Source of the DNA: Zhongshania sp.
Lineage (GTDB): Bacteria; Pseudomonadota; Gammaproteobacteria; Pseudomonadales; Spongiibacteraceae
DNA: 64,000 nucleotides
Direction of reading: 5' to 3'
Assembly (NCBI RefSeq): GCF_029212375.1
Contig: NZ_JARGNU010000007.1
Coordinates: 62,001-126,000, forward strand
Shown here piece by piece: positions 34,456 to 43,156 of the stretch (position 1 is the first letter of the stretch; every line of letters starts with the position of its first letter). Below the pieces are notes generated by a model that saw only the letters and a program-made list of their open reading frames with translations, searched no databases and was not told where the DNA came from. The translations under genes were made by a program, and so were the position numbers.

Positions 34456-35916
34456 TTAACGTAATAGACTTAATAGGCCGTCTAGTAATCGCTCTAGTTT
34501 GCGCAAGGAGCCGCATTCCGCAACATAGTGGGCGGCACTCTGGTAGCGGCGTATTTCGGAATCGCCGGTATTCCAGCTGTAGTGCGACTCTGGATTAAAC
34601 CACAGCACGAGGCGGGCGCGGTGGTAGATGTCGCGCAGTGCGGCAATGCCGGTGTCGCCACCGTTGCCGCGGCCATCACCAAGGACTATGACGCAGCTGC
34701 GGCGGTTGAGTTTGTCGCTAATTTGCTCGCGAAAGCTATTCAGTGCCAAACCGTAGTCGCTGCCACCTAAACCGTGGCGCTGCTGGATAATCGCCAGCGC
34801 TTGGTCGGCGGGGTACTGGCGAAATAAATCTGTTACTTCAATGCTCTGGCCGCAAAATACAAAGCAGCGCGTGCTGGGTAATACATCGCTGAGCGCCTGC
34901 ATAAACAGCAACAGCACACGGGACCAAGCGCTGACCGAGCCGCTAACATCACAGAGCACAAAAATTTCGCTTTTGTCTTTGCGAGTGGTTTTCCAGAAGC
35001 GATGAAAGGGAATGCCGCCGTAGGCAATATTGCGACGCAGGGTTTTACCCAAGTCGAGCTTGCCCTTGCGGGCGTGGCGATGGCGCTGGCGATGCCGAGC
35101 AGCAAGCTTTTTGGCGAGTTTGCGAATCAGCGGCGGCAGGCGTTCGCGGTGGTAAGACTCCATGGCCGACAGCGAGCTGTTCTGGAGAATATCGTCGCGA
35201 ATCTCGCGGTTGGCGGCATCATTATTGAGTAGTAATTGCCGATTGATTGCCTCGATCACGAGGCCAATCTGAGCTTGGCGAATTTGTTCAAGCCAGTCAG
35301 CCTGCTCGTCGTTACCCGCATCGCGCAGTGCTTGAATGTCGATTTGGCGCTGCTTGTCGCCGAGGGCGTCGAGAATGCGGCGCCGAAAAATGCCGCGCTG
35401 GGTGCGGTACTGAATATCTTCTAGTTTGGCTTCAGCGGCGGCGCGCACTACCTCGGCGCGACGTTGGCTGCCCTGCCCGCCGCCACCGCCGCCCTTGCCT
35501 GGCATAGTCGCGCTGCTTTCACCTTGTGCGCCCGCCTCGCCTTGACCCTGACTGTTGGCGTCTCCCTCACCCTGCCCCGCGCCCTCATCGCTGGCCTCGG
35601 TTCCGCCTTGGCCGCTGCTAGACGTTTCATCGGCCAGGCCTTCATTTGGCGTGGCGCTGGGCTCGACATCTGAGTTTGGCGCTGCTGCTGGGTCGAGAGC
35701 CCTTTCTAAGTGGAAAAAGCGCTCAAAACACTGGGTAAAGGTGTCGTTGTCGTCCACGGTCTTGGCTAGGCAGCTGGCTAGGCCATCGCGCAGCAATACG
35801 GGGTCGTTGTAGCCTAGGGTCGCGGTGACTTGCATGGCGTCCAAGGTTTCGGCGGTCGACACCGGCAAACCGTGGTGGCGCAGGTGGCGGATGAATTGCA
35901 GCAGGATATTGTCCAT
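34456..35916 (-). CDS. VWA-domain protein (CoxE-like)
   Basis: A 486-residue protein. A helical N-terminal region (about 1-75) precedes a low-complexity Gln/Gly/Ser/Glu linker (about 78-160), then a CoxE-type von Willebrand factor A domain. The metal-ion-dependent adhesion site is seen as FVLCDVSGSVSAWS (DxSxS) and VIVLGDGRGNG. It starts 12 bases after the stop of a MoxR-type AAA+ gene; such pairs act as chaperone modules that insert metals or assemble complexes. The client complex is not encoded nearby, except perhaps molybdenum cofactor gene moaA. Confidence 0.88.
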   Translation of the reverse strand: MDNILLQFIRHLRHHGLPVSTAETLDAMQVTATLGYNDPVLLRDGLASCLAKTVDDNDTFTQCFERFFHLERALDPAAAPNSDVEPSATPNEGLADETSSSGQGGTEASDEGAGQGEGDANSQGQGEAGAQGESSATMPGKGGGGGGQGSQRRAEVVRAAAEAKLEDIQYRTQRGIFRRRILDALGDKQRQIDIQALRDAGNDEQADWLEQIRQAQIGLVIEAINRQLLLNNDAANREIRDDILQNSSLSAMESYHRERLPPLIRKLAKKLAARHRQRHRHARKGKLDLGKTLRRNIAYGGIPFHRFWKTTRKDKSEIFVLCDVSGSVSAWSRVLLLFMQALSDVLPSTRCFVFCGQSIEVTDLFRQYPADQALAIIQQRHGLGGSDYGLALNSFREQISDKLNRRSCVIVLGDGRGNGGDTGIAALRDIYHRARLVLWFNPESHYSWNTGDSEIRRYQSAAHYVAECGSLRKLERLLDGLLSLLR

Positions 35917-35928
35917 AACAGCCTAAGC

Positions 35929-36861
35929 CTAGCGACCGTCGTCGGATTTTTTGATAAGGCTGTGCAATTCCGGCGTGATCATGGCGATATCTTCCTCGTA
36001 TTTGAGCAATACATTGAGGGTGTCTTCGACCAATTGCTTAGACAGGCTGCTGCTGTGCAGCAACAGTAAACTGCGCGCCCAGTCGATGGTTTCACTGATC
36101 GCCGGCTGTTTCTTTAAATCGAAACTGCGCACGCTGTGCACAAAGTTGACCAGCTGGCGGCGCAGGGCCTCGGGCACCTCGGGTACCCTGCTCTGCACAA
36201 TTTGGTTCTCGAGCTTGGCTTCTGGAAAGGGAATATACAGATGTAGGCAGCGCCGTTTGAGGGCGTCACTGAGGTCGCGGGTATTATTGCTGGTGAGAAT
36301 AACCAGTGGTTTGTGGACTGCGCTCAAGGTGCCAATTTCCGGCAGAGTCACTTTAAAGTCGGCGAGAATTTCCAGCAGCAAGGACTCAAATTCGTAGTCC
36401 GCTTTGTCGATCTCGTCGATAAGTAATACCGCGCCGCTCTCGCTTTGCAGCGCTTTGAGCAGCGGGCGGGGTTCAAGAAAACGCTCTGAGTAAAAAATAT
36501 CGTCAAAATTGTGCAGGCGTTCAACCGCTGAGCTGAGGCCTTCGGCGCCATCGAGAATTTCCTGTAATTGTTCCTTTAGCACCTGCACATACAGTAATTG
36601 CTTGCTGTATTTCCAGTCGTACAAGGCTTTGCTTTCGTCTAGGCCCTCGTAACATTGTAGGCGAAACATGGGCTTATTGAGCATGGCGGCGGTGGCATTG
36701 GCGAGTTCGGTTTTACCGACCCCCGGTGGCCCTTCAATGAGAATCGGGCGCTCTAATTGCTGGGCAATATACAGGGTGGTGGCAATTGCTGAGCTGGCGA
36801 TATAGCCCTGCTTGGCCAGTTCGGCGATGAGTTGGTCGATATTATTGCGGGCGTCGCTCAT
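35929..36861 (-). CDS. MoxR-family AAA+ ATPase
   Basis: A 310-residue ATPase. Walker A is EGPPGVGKTELAN (about residues 39-51), Walker B is VLLIDEIDKAD, sensor 1 is VILTSNNTRDLSDALKRRC. The frame is open further upstream (to 36996), but the ATG at 36861 begins the conserved MSDARNNIDQLIAELAKQGY, and the upstream part overlaps the cupin gene in another frame. Partner of the VWA protein 12 bases downstream. Confidence 0.92.
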   Translation of the reverse strand: MSDARNNIDQLIAELAKQGYIASSAIATTLYIAQQLERPILIEGPPGVGKTELANATAAMLNKPMFRLQCYEGLDESKALYDWKYSKQLLYVQVLKEQLQEILDGAEGLSSAVERLHNFDDIFYSERFLEPRPLLKALQSESGAVLLIDEIDKADYEFESLLLEILADFKVTLPEIGTLSAVHKPLVILTSNNTRDLSDALKRRCLHLYIPFPEAKLENQIVQSRVPEVPEALRRQLVNFVHSVRSFDLKKQPAISETIDWARSLLLLHSSSLSKQLVEDTLNVLLKYEEDIAMITPELHSLIKKSDDGR

Positions 36862-36877
36862 GGCTGGGCTTCCGGTG

Positions 36878-37387
36878 TTATTGATTTTTGTCGTCGCGTA
36901 TTGCGGATGAAATAAGGTGTGCCACGGCTGGCCAGTGCTCGGCGTAGTCGCGCTGGATTTGCGCGGCACTGGCCAATTCGTGATCGGCAAAGTCAAAGCC
37001 GGGGCAGACTGCTTCTGAGATAAGCCCGTAGTCGCAATTGGCCGAATGATGGTCTTTCAGTTCGGAGGCTTTCCAGTAGCCGCCCGGCACCAGCATTTGC
37101 AGTACTTCGCCTTTGCTAATATCGGGCCCCATGACTGGCTGACTTAACTCGCCTGTTGGCGAGATTAGCGTGTAGTGCAGCGCACTGCCGCCCTGCCAAA
37201 AATGCAGAATGTCCGAGCGATTACGATGTAAATGACCGCGGGGGCTGGCGGTGCTGAGCAAATAGTAAATTGCCGACATCGCGGCGCGGCCATTGAGCGC
37301 GTGCGGCGCAGTATAGCTGCGCCGAAAATAGCCACCTTCAAGGTGGGGCTCAAGACCGAGTTGGGCAATTACGGTGGCACTGTTCAT
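36878..37387 (-). CDS. cupin of the DUF985 family
   Basis: A 169-residue cupin. Signatures are LEPHLEGGYFRRSY, IYYLLSTASPRGHLHRNRSDILHFWQGG (cupin motif 1 with two His and Glu-like positions) and the terminal CPGFDFADHELA. Relatives include yeast YML079w and sugar epimerase-like folds of unknown substrate. It lies 16 bases before the MoxR gene on the same strand. Confidence 0.88.
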   Translation of the reverse strand: MNSATVIAQLGLEPHLEGGYFRRSYTAPHALNGRAAMSAIYYLLSTASPRGHLHRNRSDILHFWQGGSALHYTLISPTGELSQPVMGPDISKGEVLQMLVPGGYWKASELKDHHSANCDYGLISEAVCPGFDFADHELASAAQIQRDYAEHWPAVAHLISSAIRDDKNQ

Positions 37388-37436
37388 GGCGACGCCGGCT
37401 GACGTGGACCCTGGCTAGGCGGCGATAGCTTGCGCA

Positions 37437-38438
37437 TTAGCCGCCAGTGGTATTCATAAAGCGCACGATTTGGGGCTCGCCGTCGAGATCAAAGTGATGG
37501 CGCTCGGGCTTGAGGTCCATGGCCTTGATGAGTGCGGCTTGCAAAATGCCGTCGTCGCCGGGGTGGGCCTCGATAATTTCTTTGAGATTTAGCGAGTGTT
37601 CATTGCCTAGGCACAGCAGCAGGCGGCCTTCTACTGTTAGTCGTACCCGATTGCACAGATGGCAAAAATTGTGGCTGTGGGGCGAGATAAAGCCTATGCG
37701 GCTCTGGCTGTCGGCCATGCGGTGATAGCGCGAGGGCCCGCCGGTGGTCTCGGTGCTGGTGGTTAAGGGGTAGCGGGCGTGGATGATGTCGCGAATTTGC
37801 TCGCTGCTAATAAAACTTTTGGCGCGGTCGTGTTCACTAATTTGGCCCAGCGGCATTTCTTCGATAAAGCTGATATCAATATTTTTATGGCGGGCAAAAT
37901 CGACCAAATCTAGGATTTCGTCGTCGTTCCTGCCCTTTAGAATAACGGCATTGAGTTTGATGCGCTGGAAGCCGACGGTAACGGCGGCATCGATACCCGC
38001 CAGCACTTTGCTGAGTTCGCCGAAGCGAGTCAGGGCCTTAAAGCGGTCGGGCTGGAGGCTGTCGATGCTGATATTCATGCCGGTCAGGCCGGCCGCTTTG
38101 AGGGGGGCGGCGTATTTGTCGAGCTGGGCACCGTTAGTGGTTAAGTGCAGCTGCTCAAGTTGTTCGAGCTTACCGAGGCGCTCAACAAGCGCCATAACAT
38201 TGTTGCGGACCAGTGGTTCGCCGCCGGTGAGGCGTATTTTTTTAACGCCAAGTTGCACAAAGTTACTGGCAATATCGTATAGCTGCTCAAGGCTGAGAAT
38301 TTGCTTGCGGGGCAAAAAAGTCATATCTTCCGCCATGCAATATACACAGCGGAAATCGCAGCGATCAGTGACCGAGAGCCGCAGGTAGTCGACACTGCGA
38401 CCAAAGCGGTCTTGTAGTGGGGCGCTTGTGCTAGTCAT
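37437..38438 (-). CDS. moaA: GTP 3',8-cyclase
   Basis: A 333-residue radical SAM enzyme for the first step of molybdenum cofactor synthesis. The N-terminal cluster motif is CDFRCVYC (Cys27, Cys31, Cys34), with IRLTGGEPL for SAM binding. The C-terminal cluster is [19 protein letters not shown]. The protein ends in Gly-Gly, as active MoaA proteins do. No other moa/moe genes are in the window. The cupin gene follows 50 bases downstream. Confidence 0.97.
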   Translation of the reverse strand: MTSTSAPLQDRFGRSVDYLRLSVTDRCDFRCVYCMAEDMTFLPRKQILSLEQLYDIASNFVQLGVKKIRLTGGEPLVRNNVMALVERLGKLEQLEQLHLTTNGAQLDKYAAPLKAAGLTGMNISIDSLQPDRFKALTRFGELSKVLAGIDAAVTVGFQRIKLNAVILKGRNDDEILDLVDFARHKNIDISFIEEMPLGQISEHDRAKSFISSEQIRDIIHARYPLTTSTETTGGPSRYHRMADSQSRIGFISPHSHNFCHLCNRVRLTVEGRLLLCLGNEHSLNLKEIIEAHPGDDGILQAALIKAMDLKPERHHFDLDGEPQIVRFMNTTGG

Positions 38439-38537
38439 GCTTCTGATATTATCACAGGTGGAGCCGTCAGGCTTTGTATGTATGGTGCTGAGAAGTGTTT
38501 AAATAGTATTAAAATTAGGTCAATTTAGGGGTGATAC

Positions 38538-39155
38538 ATGAAGGTTTTCAATATGTTGGCGGGGATTACACTCTGTGTTGCACTGCCTTTGCAGGCAGCT
38601 GAATCGGCAGCAAAAGCCCAAGAAACTAGCGTTGCAGACGCCTCTACTAGTGCGTCGGAGACTCAAACAGCGGTGATATACGATCGCCATGGGCGCCCTA
38701 TTACGGCAGTGCAGGCCGGCAAGGCGCGCGCGGCTGAAGCGGCAGTGCGCAAAGCGGGTGTGGCGCCAGACTCTACTGAAGCGGCGATGATTCGCATTAG
38801 CATGGGCCAAGCGCCAGAAACTGCGTATGAACCCAACGATGGTATTTATGATGCTAAGGGCAACCCCATCGACAGCCGCCAAGCGGCCGAAGATTTGGCG
38901 GTGGTGGAAGTAATGCGCCGCGGTGGTATTGAACCTGGTTCTGAGCAAGATGCCATGATCCGCGCGGCTGCCGATGGCGAGGCCGAAACCCCAGAGGGCG
39001 AGCCCGTTGACGAGCAAACCATGGAAGATGTCGCCAAGGAAATTGCGGTGCAGCAAACAATTTTGGCTACAGGTGTTCAGCCTGGGTCGCCCAATGAATC
39101 GCTAATCCGTATGGGTGCGGATGTAATGATGGAAAAATACAAAAACTGGCGTTAA
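38538..39155 (+). CDS. secreted protein with three internal repeats, unknown
   Basis: A 205-residue exported protein (signal peptide about 1-20, LPLQA-AES). It is built from three related units: AAVRKAGVAPDSTEAAMIRI, VMRRGGIEPGSEQDAMIRAA and ILATGVQPGSPNESLIRMGA. The first two are preceded by IYDRHGRPITAVQAGKA and IYDAKGNPIDSRQAAED. There is no cysteine. No family is recognised. It is transcribed away from moaA and followed by a large inverted repeat at 39196-39255. Confidence 0.68.
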   Translation: MKVFNMLAGITLCVALPLQAAESAAKAQETSVADASTSASETQTAVIYDRHGRPITAVQAGKARAAEAAVRKAGVAPDSTEAAMIRISMGQAPETAYEPNDGIYDAKGNPIDSRQAAEDLAVVEVMRRGGIEPGSEQDAMIRAAADGEAETPEGEPVDEQTMEDVAKEIAVQQTILATGVQPGSPNESLIRMGADVMMEKYKNWR

Positions 39156-39195
39156 GTGCTGGCCGCCGCGCCTGTGGTGGCCAAAGCGCTCAATG

Positions 39196-39255
39196 ACCGA
39201 AAATAAAATAGCCAAATAATATGTCGCCGTATTATTTGGCTATTTTATTTTCGGT
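39196..39255. terminator. perfect 26-bp inverted repeat, probable bidirectional terminator
   Basis: Arms 39196-39221 and 39230-39255 are exact reverse complements with an 8-base loop (TGTCGCCG). The arms start ACCGAAAATAAAATAGCC. It lies 40 bases after the repeat-protein stop. It is longer and more AT-rich than other terminators in the window. Confidence 0.7.
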
Positions 39256-39339
39256 GTTTCTATTTTGCGTGTTTGTTGGGGCTATGCCGTTGTGGAACTG
39301 GGGTATACTCTGGCGAAGAAATTTTTCTGGATCGACATA

Positions 39340-39678
39340 ATGCGTTTTTTTGCGGCTATTTTTTTTGCGATGATGATCTGGGCGCCTATTGCTAAGGCCG
39401 CGTGTATTTTGCCGTTAATGCCGCAGGATTTAATTGATGGCGAAATTGCTGATTTTGAGGACATGAATGTGGCGAAACGTCGCGTTGAACGTTTTTTAGA
39501 AGACAGCCAGCGCTATTTGAAATGCTTGGATACCATGGATAAAACGGCACTGGGTACTGGCCGCGACAACGACGAGCGCCGCCGCAAGCGCATCGCTAAT
39601 TACAATGCTGCAATGGAAAATATGAGTGAGGTTATTAGCACTTATAACGCCAATGTCGGTGATTTTAATCAGCGCTAA
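39340..39678 (+). CDS. small exported protein, unknown
   Basis: A 112-residue protein with a signal peptide (MRFFAAIFFAMMIWAPIAKA, cleaved before ACIL). The mature part is mostly helical and charged, with cysteines at the start of the mature chain and in YLKCLD. The frame is open from 39265 but the ATG at 39340 begins the signal peptide. The 3' end overlaps the convergent murI gene by 14 bases. No family recognised. Confidence 0.65.
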   Translation: MRFFAAIFFAMMIWAPIAKAACILPLMPQDLIDGEIADFEDMNVAKRRVERFLEDSQRYLKCLDTMDKTALGTGRDNDERRRKRIANYNAAMENMSEVISTYNANVGDFNQR

Positions 39679-40474
39679 TGTGAATATTTTTTTCTTGTAA
39701 ATACCGTTTTAAATTTGCGCTCGGACGCTCATCGCCGAGTATGATCGCCGCGTGATTGCCAGCTTCTCCCCCTCCTGTTTCTAAACCCAGTTCCTCAATT
39801 AGGTAGGCGACGCGTCGCGCAATGGCCTGCCCCGAATCTACCCATTTTATATTTGGTAGCAAGGCGGCCAACTGCGGCTGCACCAACGGAAAGTGTGTGC
39901 AGGCCAAAATGACGGTGTCCATTGTGGCAAAGTCGCGGTGTTGGCTAAATTCGCGCTCAACATTTGCCAATACCGAATCTAGCGCTTGTTGATGCCAGAT
40001 GAAATTTTCTACGGCCGGTGCTAGCTCGCGACTGCCAACGGCGATTACCGTGCAGTCTGCAGCAAAGTCTTGAATTAGTTGGGCGGTATAAGGGCGACTC
40101 ACCGTGCCGGGGGTGGCCAGTAAGCCTATAACACCACTTTGGCTTAATGCCGCCGCCGGCTTGATGGCGGGCACCACGCCTACAATCGGAATTTGTATTT
40201 GGCTGCGCAGTGCCGGTAATACCGCCGTGCTGGCAGAGTTGCAGGCCATGACCAGTAAATCGACCTTGTGGGCGGCTAGAACTCGGCTTACCGTGGCGCA
40301 GATATGCGTAATTAACAGGGCTTCATCCCACTCGCCGTAGGGGAAACCGCCGTGATCCATAACATAGAGCAGGTCAATTGCCGGGAGCAGATCGTGTATT
40401 GCGGCGCCAATACTCAGTGAGCCGACGCCGGAATCGAAGATCAGCACACGGGGCGTGTGCTGGTTTGAACTCAC
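39665..40474 (-). CDS. murI: glutamate racemase
   Basis: A 269-residue enzyme that makes D-glutamate for peptidoglycan. The two catalytic cysteines are in LLVMACNSAST and VILACTHFPLV; the N-terminal VLIFDSGVGSLSIGAAI carries the Asp-Ser substrate motif. The usual GDTARVPYG segment reads MDHGGFPYGEWD, a moderate divergence. Its start overlaps the end of the peroxiredoxin gene by 4 bases (ATGA). Confidence 0.93.
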   Translation of the reverse strand: MSSNQHTPRVLIFDSGVGSLSIGAAIHDLLPAIDLLYVMDHGGFPYGEWDEALLITHICATVSRVLAAHKVDLLVMACNSASTAVLPALRSQIQIPIVGVVPAIKPAAALSQSGVIGLLATPGTVSRPYTAQLIQDFAADCTVIAVGSRELAPAVENFIWHQQALDSVLANVEREFSQHRDFATMDTVILACTHFPLVQPQLAALLPNIKWVDSGQAIARRVAYLIEELGLETGGGEAGNHAAIILGDERPSANLKRYLQEKNIHISAD

Positions 40475-40950
40475 AATAGAGCGAGGACTTTTTCTGCGGC
40501 GCTAACGTCGACACCGCCGGCGGGTTCAACGGCAATGTGACTAACCGTGCCGTTGTCGACAATCATGGCAAAACGTTTAGAGCGACTGCCCATGCCAAAA
40601 CCGGTGGCATCCATTTCTAAGCCCAGCGCTTTGGTAAAGTCGCCGTTGCCATCGGCCAGCATCAATAATTCCTCGGCATTTTGTGCTTTGCCCCAAGCGT
40701 CCATCACAAAGGCGTCATTCACGGCCATGCACACAATGGTATCAACGCCAGCAGCTTTGATTTTGTCGGCATTAACCACATAGCCTGGTAGGTGGGTAAG
40801 TGAGCAGCCGGGGGTGAATGCACCTGGAACGGCAAATAAGACTACTTTTTTACCGGCAAAAATTTCTTCACTCGTAATGTCTTGGGGGCCTTTTTCGCCC
40901 ATTACTTTCAGGTTTGCCGCGGGAATTCTATCGCCAGTCTGAATGCTCAT
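40471..40950 (-). CDS. peroxiredoxin, Prx5 type
   Basis: A 159-residue thiol peroxidase. The peroxidatic cysteine is in VPGAFTPGCSLTHLPGY (about residue 49). AVNDAFVMDAWGK is typical of the Prx5 subgroup. It reduces hydrogen and alkyl peroxides with glutathione or thioredoxin. No second conserved C-terminal cysteine is visible, which fits a 1-Cys glutathione-dependent type. It is cotranscribed with murI. Confidence 0.93.
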   Translation of the reverse strand: MSIQTGDRIPAANLKVMGEKGPQDITSEEIFAGKKVVLFAVPGAFTPGCSLTHLPGYVVNADKIKAAGVDTIVCMAVNDAFVMDAWGKAQNAEELLMLADGNGDFTKALGLEMDATGFGMGSRSKRFAMIVDNGTVSHIAVEPAGGVDVSAAEKVLALL

Positions 40951-41209
40951 AGTAGGACCTTAATATTATGTAATGAGTGTGATTTGCCAGTTTAGCAGAG
41001 CAATGGCTTGGGCGTAATCCACTTCAAAATCTAAAATGGACAATTCCCAGTTGGTAGCGCTGAAGGTGCTTGCCATGGTGCGATTTGCGAGCAGAGCGGC
41101 AATAAAAGCACAACAATATTGGCGGGCTTGTTACACTGCCCATCTTGAATGCTGAGCTGGGCTTCGTTCTGGCAGCGCTGTTTGTTTTGTCACAAAGTGG
41201 AGTTCGGTT

Positions 41210-41974
41210 TTGATTTCTCGCCAGCGATGTCGCTATGAATGGCAGGTCTTATTGTTGGCGGTAGGGTTTCTCACCCGCCTGCCGGTGCCCGCAGACCCCA
41301 GTTTTAGCGACAATAAGCTCAACGGCGCGTCGCGCTACTTTCCCTTGGTGGGGCTATTGGTTGGGGCGTTAGCGGCTGGGGTTTACGGCGCGGCCTTGGC
41401 GGTGTTCGCAAACAGCCTTATTGCTATTTTACTGTCGATGGTTGCGTCGATTCTGATTACCGGCTCCTTCCACGAAGACGGCTTTGCAGACAGCTGTGAT
41501 GGCTTTGGCGGCGGCTTTCGCAGCGAAGATGTGCTGCGCATCATGAAAGATTCGCGCATTGGCACCTACGGCACTGTCGGCTTGATCTCGATTTTGGCTT
41601 TGAAAGCGGCGAGCTTGCATGCGATGCCGACAAACTCGGTGGTAATCGCTGGGCTGCTCTGGGGTCACGTATTTAGTCGCTGGGTGTCGACCTCGTATTT
41701 GTTGGATCTCAACTATGTGCGCGGTGAGGGCAAGTCTAAACCGCTGGCGACGACTATGCCGTTTAAGCATTGGCTGTACTCTGGCGCGCCACTGCTGCCG
41801 CTACTACTTGTAATCGATGTCTATTCTTTAATGGGGCTGATGGTTATGGCCGCCCTGTTTCGAATAGCATTTGCTTGGTATTTGCGTCGACGAATAGGCG
41901 GTTACACCGGTGATGCGCTCGGTGCTGCCCAGCAAGTGGTTGAAATATTAGTGTATTTTGCCATTTTGCTATGA
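41210..41974 (+). CDS. cobS: adenosylcobinamide-GDP ribazoletransferase (cobalamin synthase)
   Basis: A 254-residue inner-membrane enzyme that joins the lower ligand to cobinamide in vitamin B12 assembly. Signatures are VGFLTRLPVP, FPLVGLLVG, the metal-binding GSFHEDGFADSCDGFGGGF, MKDSRIGTYGTVGLI and the C-terminal GYTGDALGAAQQVVE. The start is probably TTG 41210, 7 bases after GGAG. It stands alone here; no cobalamin riboswitch was found upstream. Confidence 0.95.
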   Translation: MISRQRCRYEWQVLLLAVGFLTRLPVPADPSFSDNKLNGASRYFPLVGLLVGALAAGVYGAALAVFANSLIAILLSMVASILITGSFHEDGFADSCDGFGGGFRSEDVLRIMKDSRIGTYGTVGLISILALKAASLHAMPTNSVVIAGLLWGHVFSRWVSTSYLLDLNYVRGEGKSKPLATTMPFKHWLYSGAPLLPLLLVIDVYSLMGLMVMAALFRIAFAWYLRRRIGGYTGDALGAAQQVVEILVYFAILL

Positions 41975-42111
41975 AGTAAACCGAGCTAGTGCGGTTTAGC
42001 ACTAATTCTCAAAGTGTGAATACTGCACAGTCTTAAACCACTCTTTGGTGGCACTCCTCACTGCAATTACAGTCATAATGTCACGAGACATTTATGACTG
42101 AGGACGCAGGC

Positions 42112-42681
42112 ATGAACACAAATTTATTAGTGGGCGGTATATTTGGCGCGGTTGCGGTTACTGCCGCAGGCAGTTATGCGGGTTACACCACCCTGGTAGA
42201 GAATAAAAAGCCACAGTTTGCTGAGGTTATCGAGAGCCAGCCGATTACCGAAACCTATTACACCGACCGTCAAGAGTGTTACGACGAAGTTGTGCAGCAT
42301 CAGGCTGAAGTGAAAGATGGCAACCAAGTCACTGGTACGGTCATTGGTGCGGTATTAGGTGCGGTTATTGGTAAGCAAGTTGGCGGCGGCAATGGCAAAA
42401 AGCTAGCGACGGTTGCTGGCGCCGCGGCGGGTGGTTACGCGGGCAATAAAGTGCAGAAAAATATGCAGCAAAAAGACGTGTACACCACGACAGAGCAGCG
42501 CTGCAATACCGTGCAAGACCCACATCAGAAAATTACCGGCTATAGTGTTACCTACCAGTTAGACGGCAAAACTGAAACGATAGTCATGGATCACAAACCG
42601 GAGTCGACAATTCCTGTAGAGAATGGCCAGTTGGTGTTGAGCGCGCCAGCGAGCGAAAAATCGGAAACAACGCAGTTATAA
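42112..42681 (+). CDS. glycine-zipper 2TM domain protein
   Basis: A 189-residue envelope protein. An N-terminal hydrophobic segment (NLLVGGIFGAVAVTAAGSYAGY) acts as signal or anchor. The glycine zipper lies at about 75-115 (VTGTVIGAVLGAVIGKQVGGG ... ATVAGAAAGGYAGNKVQ). A C-terminal domain (QRCNTVQDPHQKITGYSVTYQLDGK) is typical of the PcpY/SlyB-like group that binds outer-membrane components. ATG 42112 is preferred over 42094 because GAGGACG precedes it. Confidence 0.83.
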   Translation: MNTNLLVGGIFGAVAVTAAGSYAGYTTLVENKKPQFAEVIESQPITETYYTDRQECYDEVVQHQAEVKDGNQVTGTVIGAVLGAVIGKQVGGGNGKKLATVAGAAAGGYAGNKVQKNMQQKDVYTTTEQRCNTVQDPHQKITGYSVTYQLDGKTETIVMDHKPESTIPVENGQLVLSAPASEKSETTQL

Positions 42682-42757
42682 ACAACGCTTTACCACGGCT
42701 GTATCGGAATCGAATGCGATGAGATATGACGATAATTTGCAAAATGGAGTGAGCTGT

Positions 42758-43156
42758 ATGACAACGAAATTAGCGAAGCGTAGCACGGCCGTAGTAATGA
42801 GCGGTTTTATGATTTGGACGGGCTTATTAGCCAGCACCGCCTCTGCGGCGGTGATTAGCACCGATAACATGGTGGCAGAGTATTCTGTTAAATCTGATCG
42901 CGCTGAAATGAAAGCGGCGCTGGCCAGTAAAGATGTGAGCGCGCGCTTGCTAGAGTTGGGCGTGTCACCGGCAGATGTCGAGGCGCGTATTGATTCATTA
43001 AGCCCCACCGAGTTAGCCATGTTGCACGACCGCATGGACGAAATGCCTGCGGGTTCCGGCGCGGTTGGCCTGTTAGCGCTGTTGGTATTAATCTTCTTTA
43101 TTACTGACGTGCTGGGTATTACCGATATCTTCCCCTTTGTTAATGCGGCGAAGTAA
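42758..43156 (+). CDS. PA2779 family protein
   Basis: A 132-residue exported protein. The signal peptide ends about TASA-AVIS. A conserved helix-rich domain follows (VSARLLELGVSPADVEARIDSLSPTELAMLHDRMDEMPAGSG), then a C-terminal membrane helix (VGLLALLVLIFFITDVLG). ATG 42758 follows GGAG. In Pseudomonas PA2779 is paired with the cysteine peptidase PA2778; the same pair is kept here, with a 14-base overlap. Confidence 0.85.
   Translation: MTTKLAKRSTAVVMSGFMIWTGLLASTASAAVISTDNMVAEYSVKSDRAEMKAALASKDVSARLLELGVSPADVEARIDSLSPTELAMLHDRMDEMPAGSGAVGLLALLVLIFFITDVLGITDIFPFVNAAK

Noticed and set aside
35448-35669. Open frames across the VWA protein linker
   Set aside because: Generated by the repetitive Gln/Gly/Glu linker codons read in other frames.
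36862-36996. N-terminal extension of the MoxR ATPase
   Set aside because: It overlaps the cupin gene in another frame and lacks family similarity.
40951-41209. Cobalamin riboswitch upstream of cobS
   Set aside because: The conserved B12-box blocks are not present.
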